From Tatumella saanichensis (GTDB lineage Bacteria; Pseudomonadota; Gammaproteobacteria; Enterobacterales; Enterobacteriaceae), in the NCBI RefSeq assembly GCF_000439375.1, contig NZ_ATMI01000056.1, positions 1-64,000 on the forward strand: DNA of 64,000 bases, written 5' to 3'. Below are positions 8,688-16,586 of this stretch, in pieces (the first letter of the stretch is position 1; each line of letters opens with the position of its first letter). A model generated the notes under the pieces. That model saw nothing but the letters and a program-made list of their open reading frames with translations. It ran no database searches and was not told the DNA's origin. The translations under genes and the position numbers were made by a program.

Positions 8688-11180
8688 ATGAAACCTGAAT
8701 GCATCCAAGCTGTAGAAGATCACTTGTCTAAGGCTGCCGGCAAGGCAGTCAAACTGACAGATGCGCAAATAAAGCGAATTGATTCGCGAATGCATGAAGG
8801 GGCAAAAGTTCTCGCGAGACAGGATAGATCAGCGTGGCAGGCAATGGGCCCAGATGAAAGGACTATTGCTATAGGTAACTGGGTTCGTGATCAGGAGCGT
8901 TTACAGGCTGACGCTAAAGCCCGATCCCAGCTCCGCCAGTTATCAGCAACGATAGATGCTGCTCGCCGTATGGACGAGTTCGCCGCGGCTAGAAAAGATA
9001 AGCCAGGCAAGTGGGGTAACGCTCTTATTGATGTGCTTGAAGGCGTGGACAACACTTTGCGTGGCGCTGAGCAGGTGGCAGTACGCGGTCTTGGAGACAT
9101 GCTGGAAAAGGCCAAAGTGGGTGGGTTCAATCTCGACTTTGGCAACAAAAATAGCGATGCCTTTTTCTCTGATGTCGTCCGTGAAATTTACGGACACGAT
9201 ACCGGCAACGGTTCAGCTAAATCCTTTGCCAAGCAGTGGTCTGATTCAATGGAAGGGTATCGTCAGGCCCGTAACCGGGCTGGAGGTACAATAGGGAAGT
9301 TGGACCATTACGCCCCTCAGTCTCATGACCCAACCATAATGCAGCGATCCGGAGGGGAGGAAAAGTGGACCAGCTTTATGATGAAGAACCTCGACCGTGA
9401 TCAGTATCTTGATGATAATGGAAACAGGCTGAGCGATGACGCCCTTCGCGAAGTCGTTGGCAAAATGTATAACTCCATCGTCACTGATGGCGTAAACAAA
9501 ATTACGCTGGACCAGCTGGGGTTGGCTGAAAACTCGAACCCATCATTTGGTTCAGCCAATATTGCCAGATCGTTTAACGCTAGTCACCGAGAAGTACATC
9601 TCAAGGATGCGGATTCGGTTATTGCCTACAACAAGCAATTTTCTAATAAGTCATTAGGGGTTTCATTTTTCTCTCATCTCAATCGCTCAGCCAGAGATAA
9701 TGCGCTGATCAACGAGCTTGGCCCCAACCCCGGGCATACTTTTGCTGTGCTCAATGATACTGCTCGCAAGCGGGATAGCATGATGCCCGGGGCAAAGTTT
9801 GACGGCGGTGGATCTGTTTCTGGGTCTGGCCGTGGTGGATTTAAGGCAGACGCCTATTTCCGGCAGATGATGAAGAACAACACCGATTTTACAGACCTTG
9901 ACCGAATCAGTAGTGCTATCACTGCTTATCAGGCAGCAACGAAACTGACCAGCACAGCCCTGCGTTCACCGTTCCAGGATACTCCAGGTATATTCCTGAA
10001 CATGGCGGATGTTGGTCAGTTGGGTAGAGTTGGGTCGATACTGAAAACAGCTTTCAGTCCGGCTGAGGCCAAACGCTTCGGGATCGGTGCTGAAGTGGCT
10101 ACGCAGGCCGCCCGTGAAGGCTCAGAGAGAATAATGAGCCAGGGTCGTTTTAATATTGCCAATGCAATGTCCCGGTACGCTCAATCCACGATGAAGTATA
10201 CGCTTCTCGATGCATGGACCAATGCAGCAAGGCGCGCGGGCCAGACATCGCATGCCTTTGCACTCGCCGACTGGTCGAAAACATCGTGGTCGGCCCTGGA
10301 CGTTAGCCAGAGAGCGTTATTGAACAATGCCGGGATTACTGACGGTGACTGGCAGAACATCATGAACGTGCCGCGCCAGAAACTCCGTGGTAATGATATT
10401 CACGATATTTCTGACGTGTCTGCTCTTGGCCTGAATGAAGACGAGGCTATGCGGCTGCAATCACGCATGATGGGCTTTATCCGCATGGGTGGTGATATCG
10501 TTACATCTGAGCATAACCTGACGGCTCAAACTATTATGAGTGCCGGGGGCCGGACTAATGCTCTGACAAAACAGGTTATGTTATTCAAGAACGCAGGTGC
10601 AATCCAGACGGCACATATGCTGGATAGGCTGGGAAGAAAATCAGGAACATCCCGCATAGGCTACGTGGCCGCGACCGCAGCAATGTCATTAAGCTTTGGC
10701 TATATGGCACTGGTGGCGCAGGCTTTAAGTAACGGGCAAAACCCTCCACCTATTGATGACTGGCGTACAATAGGAAGAGCGATGTCGGTGGCGGGCGGCT
10801 TTGCAATGGTGCAGGATTTAATCGTAAGTATGTACGATGCGGCGAGTGGTGATAATTCAGGGCATAGTTCAAGTGCCGTGCCTATATTCGGCGACGCAGC
10901 TACGGCCCTAAAAATCGGGGGCAGCCTCGTCGCCGGTGATACAAGCAAGGCTGGGTACCAGGCGATCAGGTTCGCCCGGCAGCAAATAGCCCCACTTAAC
11001 TACTGGTATACCAAAGCAGCAGTAGACCACCTGTTTTTCAATGACGCCGCTGAAGCAATGAATCCTGGGTACCAGCAGAGGCTAAGGAAGTATGCCGGCC
11101 AGCAGGGGCAGCAATACTTCTATGATCCGTCAGGTAGTCTGCAATCGCCGGGGATTGGTCAATATGCAAAACCATTTTGA
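8688..11180 (+). CDS. very large internal virion (ejection) protein
   Basis: An 830-residue protein, the last of the ejection set. It is mostly helical and charged at the N terminus (RIDSRMHEGAKVLARQDRSAW), with aromatic-rich middle parts and a hydrophobic stretch near residue 665 (GYVAATAAMSLSFGYMALVAQALS) and another around 700 (AMSVAGGFAMVQDLIVSMY). The C terminus is Tyr/Gln-rich. This resembles the large membrane-active ejection proteins of podoviruses, which cross the envelope to carry DNA. No catalytic motif was recognised. It starts one base after the previous stop, so translation is probably coupled. Confidence 0.62.
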   Translation: MKPECIQAVEDHLSKAAGKAVKLTDAQIKRIDSRMHEGAKVLARQDRSAWQAMGPDERTIAIGNWVRDQERLQADAKARSQLRQLSATIDAARRMDEFAAARKDKPGKWGNALIDVLEGVDNTLRGAEQVAVRGLGDMLEKAKVGGFNLDFGNKNSDAFFSDVVREIYGHDTGNGSAKSFAKQWSDSMEGYRQARNRAGGTIGKLDHYAPQSHDPTIMQRSGGEEKWTSFMMKNLDRDQYLDDNGNRLSDDALREVVGKMYNSIVTDGVNKITLDQLGLAENSNPSFGSANIARSFNASHREVHLKDADSVIAYNKQFSNKSLGVSFFSHLNRSARDNALINELGPNPGHTFAVLNDTARKRDSMMPGAKFDGGGSVSGSGRGGFKADAYFRQMMKNNTDFTDLDRISSAITAYQAATKLTSTALRSPFQDTPGIFLNMADVGQLGRVGSILKTAFSPAEAKRFGIGAEVATQAAREGSERIMSQGRFNIANAMSRYAQSTMKYTLLDAWTNAARRAGQTSHAFALADWSKTSWSALDVSQRALLNNAGITDGDWQNIMNVPRQKLRGNDIHDISDVSALGLNEDEAMRLQSRMMGFIRMGGDIVTSEHNLTAQTIMSAGGRTNALTKQVMLFKNAGAIQTAHMLDRLGRKSGTSRIGYVAATAAMSLSFGYMALVAQALSNGQNPPPIDDWRTIGRAMSVAGGFAMVQDLIVSMYDAASGDNSGHSSSAVPIFGDAATALKIGGSLVAGDTSKAGYQAIRFARQQIAPLNYWYTKAAVDHLFFNDAAEAMNPGYQQRLRKYAGQQGQQYFYDPSGSLQSPGIGQYAKPF

Positions 11181-11240
11181 TAATTATAGGTAGCATCTTT
11201 AATATGGCATTACATAACATTGACCAATAATGGATGCTGT

Positions 11241-11699
11241 ATGAGCTTACTTTATGACCCTGAGCAAGATGCTGAAATGAGCCAAAGAGGCATGGAAGAA
11301 ATTCAGGATATACCCTCTCCAGGTTTTTACGAATTACACCACACGGTTATTAATAGTATTGTGACTATTTTTGTTGTTATTTTAATTCTATGGGTAATTC
11401 GATTCTTATGTAGGAGATATAATGTGAAGGTTATTTACCTTCATACTCCACTGAAAAGAATTGGCTTCACGCTATCATTGTTAGGTATTTTTATGTCAAT
11501 AATTGGGATGATATCAAGCAACGAAGTGTCGGGGTCTTTATTTGTCAATTCACTTACTTTTAGTAAGTGGTTCGCTCCAGAAAGCAATATTCTTGGAATT
11601 GGTTTTTACATATTATTAGCAGGGATATATATAGTTTATCTTCATGATATTACAGGGGAGTTACTACTTAGGTGGATTGTTAAAGGCACCGTAAAATAA
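11241..11699 (+). CDS. AT-rich phage membrane protein carrying an ejection-protein N-terminal tag
   Basis: A 152-residue protein from the ATG at 11241; an in-frame TTG at 11220 is less likely because the tag starts at this ATG. Residues 1-24 match the start of the 595-residue internal protein at 14 of 24 positions (MSxLYDPE, then AE, Q, G, E, I). After it come three membrane helices, about residues 32-55, 75-95 and 115-140 (TVINSIVTIFVVILILWVI; FTLSLLGIFMSIIGMI; ILGIGFYILLAGIYIVYL). Base composition drops sharply: 15 of 60 bases are G or C at 11341-11400. Position between ejection genes and tailspike, followed by its own terminator, fits a moron expressed from the prophage. Superinfection exclusion is a reasonable guess; no family was recognised. 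Confidence 0.7.
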   Translation: MSLLYDPEQDAEMSQRGMEEIQDIPSPGFYELHHTVINSIVTIFVVILILWVIRFLCRRYNVKVIYLHTPLKRIGFTLSLLGIFMSIIGMISSNEVSGSLFVNSLTFSKWFAPESNILGIGFYILLAGIYIVYLHDITGELLLRWIVKGTVK

Positions 11700-11734
11700 C
11701 TCACCATCAGGCAAGAATAATAACCTGATCACAT

Positions 11735-11757
11735 AACCCGCTCCGGCGGGTTTTTTT
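11735..11757 (+). terminator. Rho-independent terminator before the tailspike gene
   Basis: The stem AACCCGC/GCGGGTT (11735-11741 with 11746-11752) has a TCCG loop and is followed by Ts. It ends the membrane moron transcript and isolates the tailspike gene. Confidence 0.88.
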
Positions 11758-11814
11758 ATTACCCAAAATACCGCAGCCCGACTGTGGGGATTACTCACGC
11801 CTGGAGAATGGCTA

Positions 11815-14800
11815 ATGGCAATTTCATCTACACAATCTTATGTAGAATATACTGGCGACAGCTCGACAACATCCTTCACTATCCCGTTTTATTTCCTGCT
11901 CAATAGCGACATCTCAGCGATGGTTGCTGATGCTGACGGGAGTATCACAGAACTGACCAACGGTACTGATTTTACTGTGACAGGGCAGGGTGTATCTACC
12001 GGCGGGACCTGTGTACTGAATACGGCGTACAGCAACAGCTACAGCATCCTTATCTACCGTGAACCGCCGGAAACGCAAGAGACCAAGTACTACGAGAACG
12101 GTAAGTTCCCTGCCAAATCCCACGAATCTGCACTCGATAAACTGACAATGCTGATCCAGCGTTTCGGTTGGATGTGGGACTCGCTTGCACTAAAGCGCCC
12201 AAACTATTTTGCTGATTATTTTGAGGCGAATGGGCATCGCATTGCTGACCTGCAAGATCCAAAAAATGCGCAGGATGCTACCACGAAAAAATATGTTGAT
12301 ACTGGGTTATCTTCAGAAGCTACTGAAAGGGAAATTGCTGATGATATGATCAGGAAATCATTGGCAGCAGAAATTCAAGCAAGGAAGTTAGGTGATACGG
12401 ATCTAGCTAATAATATTAAATCCCTGAGGGGCGACTTAGTAACTGAATCAACCATCAGAGCTGCTGGAGATAAAACAACCCTTTCTTTAGCTGAGTCATA
12501 TGCTAATACTCTCTTAGCCGGGAATATATCGATTAATGGAGGGACAAATGTAGGTTTTTGGCTTCCTGATGCAGTAGCAATTTTTGATATTACGGTTAGT
12601 TATTTTTTAATTCAGGTCAGAGGTTTCTACCAGGCTGGCGATGGTGGGGCTGGGCTTTGGCGGGCAACCGGCAACTTTGACTCATCGAAAGCAAGATCAC
12701 ACATACCCTCAAAGGCATTGATTTATGATGCCAGTGGGCGTGAGTATCAACTTGTCATTGACAACATTGAGATTAATGCAGCAGCTAATGGACTAAAGTC
12801 TTACACTCAAGATGAAGCGGTTGCAGATGTAGCAGCTGCCGATACAGTATGTGCTGGTGAAGTGATTAACGGTATAACCTCACTTATTGATGCTAAATTC
12901 GCATGGGAAGGTATGCCGGGTACTTCTATTCGCGTATTACCAAGCACATATCGTATATCCAAAGAACACATAAAAACTGCTGACTCTACAAACTTTCACT
13001 TTGAAGAGTCATGGTTCTATGTGTTCGCAGCTAACGAGTACAAGTATTCTGTAACAGGTAAGCGCCTGGATGGCTTTGGTCATACAGTTGCAGACATTGA
13101 GGCAGACTACGAAGCAGCAGGTGGGACAGGAGAAGATTGGGGATTAGTTTCAGCCCGTAACATCAATGTATATGGTGGCCACTTTATTGGAGACCAGGTA
13201 CTTGATAAAACAATGGACAACTACACAGCAGGTTGCGGTATTATCGTACTGAACCCTGAGTATGTTCTGTTCCACGGCACCACTGCCCAGCACTTCATTT
13301 GGCCTTGTGTAGTAACTAAAGCAGAGTACCAAGCAACCGATTGGGCTGCTGATGGAGACTTCGATGTAGAAGGAACCGACTATAACTACATTGTGCCATT
13401 CATGACCACAGCAGGAACTCGTTGGGGTAACTTCTATGGGGCAAACTTTGAGAACTGCCGATTCACATCTGGCATCCGAGGGAGCTTCCGTAGTAACGTA
13501 GACTGGTCTCGTTTTGATGGCGGCATCATCACAACTGACTGGGTACTGTCAGGTGATGGAGCAAATGCATCAGGACAAGTTCCTTCATACTTCGCAGTAG
13601 TAACCGGAACTGGATTCCATTGCTCAGGCGCCTACATCTCTTCAAATGGTGGTATTGGTGCGTACTACAGCAACCCATCAAAAGGAATTGTATTCACTTC
13701 AGCTAAGGGACATGTGTTCTCTGGCATTTATACTGAATGGACGATTCGTAACTTCGTAATTGATAAGTGGATTTATAGCAACGCATCTAACTCTCGCTCG
13801 ATGGGTCTGCATATTCAATCCGTTACACAGTACAAAGAGAATGCCTCTACAATGGGTATTGTAGAATTCCAAGATGGATGCTTCGGTCATTACGATGATA
13901 ATGACACTTGGGTGTCTGCATCTAACTTCTCTGGCTCTACACCAACCCCTCAAGGTACTACTGAGTTGGTGGTAGGCAGTCCAGTGCGGGATATGGGCGC
14001 ATTCCACCACGGTGGGTACAACTTTAAGTATGGCACTTATAACATCATCAATGATGGTGATAACCCAGATTTCGAGTTTGTCCGAGATACCAAAACTGCA
14101 AAAGAGATGTTCAACTCTTACGGGGTTATTTCTAAGAACACTGACTGGATTTTCCCTACAAAGGAAATGGGTCAACGCAGCATGGTGTGCATTTGGATTA
14201 AAGACTTAACCGGAAACTTTGACCCGACTAACTTCGCGCTGTACCTGAACGCCGCCCAAGAAACACAGGCAGTAAATGCCAACGACTTCTTAAGCTACGG
14301 CGAACTGCAAGTCGACTATGGCAACGGCTATAAAATGATCATGCTGTCCAACCGTCGGGAATACCCGAACGATGGTCGCAGTTCCTGGGACCCGCAGATC
14401 GGTTTACGCTTGCAGAATACCAGCGGAGATACTCCTATTCTGCTGAAAGCCATTGAAGCGTATAACGGAGGTTTCCCGTTATTCCCTCAAGGTTGCGACT
14501 ATATCCCGTCCGCGGACACTAACTCGGGTGATATTTTCGGGGTAGCCCCGGGCTTTGAGAACGGCGGCGCAGGCGGCGGGATCTTCTTTGCTGGAGATAT
14601 TGTTAACCCTTGGTCTGGGACAAAGTTCGGTCTTGATTACGACACACGCACCTTGTCAGATAACTATGACGCACTGCCGGCTATTGTGGAAGGGGGATTT
14701 AACCTGCCATCGCGGATGCAAGCGAGCTTCACGGCAACTGTAACCGCAGTGGATTCTACTAACTCAACCACTACAGTTAGTGTCCCCTCAACGTATTCCG

Positions 14801-15861
14801 CGGGTATTGCACAGGGCATTCCTTTGCATATTGTCAGCGGCGGGTCAGCCACCGGAGATACGAAGATCCTGAAACGGGTCGCCAACTCTGATGGTACGCT
14901 AACCTCAGACTACGTCCTCAATGGGGTGGTTGGTGCTGTTGGTGACTCATTGGCGATTGACCAGTCTAAGGTAACTGCGTTAACTCTGCGTCGTGATATT
15001 AAAGTGAACAATGCCACTGCTGAGGAAAAAATTACCTCGCCTGAAATTGAGGCAACTACCGAGATAAACGCTTCTGGCGGATATGTTCATTTAGGGCGCG
15101 GGCGTACTGATGCCCATACAGATCACTTAGAGTTTCACCCATCAGGTAACTATGAAGCTGATGCAGAAATTACCGCATATAAGAATGGTGATAACGCCCA
15201 GATAAACTATATTGCCGACACCCACTCATATTCTGGCACAGTTGTACCTTCCGCAACTGCTACGGACAATTTGGGCGCATCCAACGCAACATGGAATAAC
15301 CTTTTTGTTCAAAACGACGTAACTGTTATCTCTGACCAGTATCTGAAATCAAATATCACGCCAATTGCTGATAACTTAGATGCTTCATCACCGTTAATCA
15401 CGAAAGCGCTGTTAACTAACATTCTGAATATTCCGTTCCAGATGTGGCAGTTGAATTCTGCAATATCTTCCAAAGGCACTGATGCTCGTTATCATGCTGG
15501 GGTTATTGCGCAAGACATTGTCAAGGCATTTACTGATGCGGGTCTTGATTGGACCAAGTATGCTGTTGTCACGAAGGACTCGCACTCGCAGGTTGTCACG
15601 AAGGATGCGAGTGGCAATTATACCCCAGTACTTGATTCCGACTCCGACGGTAAGCTCATCAGTTCGTCATCAATTCCCCTCAGTGCCTCTGGTTATATTG
15701 AGGTGGTAGATGGTCGTGATACAGTTACTACTGATTCATCTGGTGTTATAACAATAACGCGAGTGACTTACATGGTTAGAATGTCAGAGTTTTATGCATT
15801 AAGGTTGGCGGCGCTTGAAAATAAAATGGGGCTATACTCAAGTACTACGGCATCTTCCTAG
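11815..15861 (+). CDS. phage tailspike with T7-fibre-like anchor, beta-helix body and S74 chaperone
   Basis: 1348 residues. Residues 1-~165 resemble the virion-binding head of T7 gp17-like fibres (YTGDSSTTSFTIPFYFL, YREPPETQET, LDKLTMLIQR, then IADLQDPKNAQDATTKKYVD). A short coiled region follows, then a large body rich in G-x-x-F/V-x-G repeats and small strands (~250-900), as in beta-helical polysaccharide-degrading spikes. Residues 1173-1348 form an endosialidase-type intramolecular chaperone (S74): SDQYLKSNI gives the Ser1173/Lys1178 pair, followed by GVIAQDIV and a final coiled helix SEFYALRLAALENKMG. The chaperone should trim itself off after trimer folding. G+C swings within the gene, indicating domain swapping. 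The sugar substrate cannot be told from sequence. Confidence 0.85.
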   Translation: MAISSTQSYVEYTGDSSTTSFTIPFYFLLNSDISAMVADADGSITELTNGTDFTVTGQGVSTGGTCVLNTAYSNSYSILIYREPPETQETKYYENGKFPAKSHESALDKLTMLIQRFGWMWDSLALKRPNYFADYFEANGHRIADLQDPKNAQDATTKKYVDTGLSSEATEREIADDMIRKSLAAEIQARKLGDTDLANNIKSLRGDLVTESTIRAAGDKTTLSLAESYANTLLAGNISINGGTNVGFWLPDAVAIFDITVSYFLIQVRGFYQAGDGGAGLWRATGNFDSSKARSHIPSKALIYDASGREYQLVIDNIEINAAANGLKSYTQDEAVADVAAADTVCAGEVINGITSLIDAKFAWEGMPGTSIRVLPSTYRISKEHIKTADSTNFHFEESWFYVFAANEYKYSVTGKRLDGFGHTVADIEADYEAAGGTGEDWGLVSARNINVYGGHFIGDQVLDKTMDNYTAGCGIIVLNPEYVLFHGTTAQHFIWPCVVTKAEYQATDWAADGDFDVEGTDYNYIVPFMTTAGTRWGNFYGANFENCRFTSGIRGSFRSNVDWSRFDGGIITTDWVLSGDGANASGQVPSYFAVVTGTGFHCSGAYISSNGGIGAYYSNPSKGIVFTSAKGHVFSGIYTEWTIRNFVIDKWIYSNASNSRSMGLHIQSVTQYKENASTMGIVEFQDGCFGHYDDNDTWVSASNFSGSTPTPQGTTELVVGSPVRDMGAFHHGGYNFKYGTYNIINDGDNPDFEFVRDTKTAKEMFNSYGVISKNTDWIFPTKEMGQRSMVCIWIKDLTGNFDPTNFALYLNAAQETQAVNANDFLSYGELQVDYGNGYKMIMLSNRREYPNDGRSSWDPQIGLRLQNTSGDTPILLKAIEAYNGGFPLFPQGCDYIPSADTNSGDIFGVAPGFENGGAGGGIFFAGDIVNPWSGTKFGLDYDTRTLSDNYDALPAIVEGGFNLPSRMQASFTATVTAVDSTNSTTTVSVPSTYSAGIAQGIPLHIVSGGSATGDTKILKRVANSDGTLTSDYVLNGVVGAVGDSLAIDQSKVTALTLRRDIKVNNATAEEKITSPEIEATTEINASGGYVHLGRGRTDAHTDHLEFHPSGNYEADAEITAYKNGDNAQINYIADTHSYSGTVVPSATATDNLGASNATWNNLFVQNDVTVISDQYLKSNITPIADNLDASSPLITKALLTNILNIPFQMWQLNSAISSKGTDARYHAGVIAQDIVKAFTDAGLDWTKYAVVTKDSHSQVVTKDASGNYTPVLDSDSDGKLISSSSIPLSASGYIEVVDGRDTVTTDSSGVITITRVTYMVRMSEFYALRLAALENKMGLYSSTTASS

Positions 15862-15871
15862 GCAATAATCC

Positions 15872-16165
15872 ATGGCCTTCCCATCCCCTGCAGCAGATTA
15901 CGTAGAAAAACGGCTGACCCCTGAGGGCGTCATGGGCATCACTGCTTCATCGGTGGTTATCCAGACAACCGAAGGGTATGCCGTTGCGGAACCGGGTATT
16001 CCGGCCAAGATGGGGAGCATGGTGTTGCTGGAGTTATCTGGCCGCCTGGTATTTGCGGAAGTGGGCGCCAGGCGGTATATCACTAACGATGGGGTTATCG
16101 AAGGTGATGCCTTGGACGATGCCAGAGTGATCGGCGTGGTGACGTTTATGGTGAAGGGATTTTGA
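15872..16165 (+). CDS. truncated UmuD-like protein of a phage (catalytic serine lost)
   Basis: A 97-residue protein. Its start (FPSPAADYVEKRL) matches the GFPSPAADYVEQR segment just after the UmuD self-cleavage point, and its end (DDARVIGVVTFMVK) matches the DTLDVFGVVIHVVK end of UmuD. The middle strand pair (MGSMVLLELSGRLVFAEV) parallels UmuD HGDIVIAAVDGEFTVKKL. The stretch that holds the UmuD SGDSM serine motif is absent, so it should not be a working S24 protease. It is the last phage gene, 10 bases after the tailspike stop and about 150 bases from attR, a typical moron position. I see no LexA box before it. It could modulate the host UmuD2C polymerase, but this is inference. Confidence 0.68.
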   Translation: MAFPSPAADYVEKRLTPEGVMGITASSVVIQTTEGYAVAEPGIPAKMGSMVLLELSGRLVFAEVGARRYITNDGVIEGDALDDARVIGVVTFMVKGF

Positions 16166-16310
16166 ATGGGATGGTAAAGTTACCTGACCGTTAGAATTGT
16201 GCCGTAGCGAAAAACGTTATTTCCAGCCCTAATGGGTAAAGTTATGGGTAAATTTAATAAAGGAATCTGGATATTCTCAATTCTTACATCGAGTTATGAT
16301 TTTTTTACGG

Positions 16311-16328
16311 TTCCTGCAGGGGACACCA
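16311..16328 (+). other. attR: copy of the 3' end of tRNA-Arg(CCU) (argW)
   Basis: TTCCTGCAGGGGACACCA is identical, as I recall it, to the last 18 bases of E. coli argW including the CCA end. The bases upstream (TTTTTTTACGG) do not continue as a T-loop, so this is not an intact tRNA but the duplicated core left by site-specific integration. argW lies next to yfdC in E. coli and is the site used by CPS-53, Sf6 and HK620. Here yfdC is about 2 kb away, which fits. The intact tRNA should be at the other, left end of the prophage. Confidence 0.85.
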
Positions 16329-16559
16329 TCGTAGTACTTCCCTCCATCACTTCAAAGTGACTGTCTTGAGCTTTCTACACGATACCGCAATAACGCAACT
16401 GTAGTTAATGGAATGCACGTCCTGTTGCAGGCATAACCCGAGTACACACATTGGTGCCCGCAGCCGTTTTACGGGGTAATTTCGATAAACTCTCTGGCTA
16501 ATCACAGGTTTAGTCGGTTAGAAATAAGAGGAAAGTTTCTGCAGGTGTCGGGGAAACAG

Positions 16560-16579
16560 TCCGGGGATCCTTCCCCGGA
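16560..16579 (-). terminator. hairpin downstream of the EamA gene
   Basis: The stem TCCGGGGA/TCCCCGGA (16560-16567 with 16572-16579) begins 8 bases after the minus-strand stop. On the minus strand only CTGTTTCC follows it, so the T tract is weak. Confidence 0.55.
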
Positions 16580-16586
16580 AGTCAGT

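Larger units (their letters stand above)
1..16328 (+). mobile_element. right part of a podovirus-type prophage
   Basis: All genes from the left edge to 16165 are phage structural or moron genes on one strand, in the order capsid accessory, adaptor, nozzle, internal proteins, tailspike. This is the late module of T7/epsilon15/BPP-1-like podoviruses. The right limit is set by an 18-base match to the 3' end of argW at 16311-16328, after which host genes begin. Integrase, immunity, replication, lysis, terminase, portal and major capsid genes are not in the window and are expected to the left. Every visible late gene is full length with no frameshift, so this half looks intact. Confidence 0.93.
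16166..16586. other. prophage-host junction, no convincing gene
   Basis: This 421-base stretch holds the attR-like sequence at 16311-16328 and a hairpin at 16560-16579. The only small frame noted (16232-16360, 42 codons) runs across the junction, so it is probably accidental. No promoter was recognised with confidence. Confidence 0.6.

Noticed and set aside
13699-14175. 158-codon frame antisense to the tailspike gene
   Set aside because: No ribosome site or family match; explained by codon bias of the tailspike frame.
15830-15871. LexA box before the UmuD-like gene
   Set aside because: CTATACTCAAGTAC lacks the CTG...CAG ends of a LexA site.
16311-16328. Possible intact tRNA-Arg gene
   Set aside because: Only the last 18 bases match; the rest of the tRNA (acceptor 5' side, anticodon arm, T-loop) is not present upstream.
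16232-16360. 42-codon frame starting MGKVMGKFNKG near the phage end
   Set aside because: It runs across the attR core from phage into host DNA, has no recognised family and no good ribosome site, so it is probably accidental.
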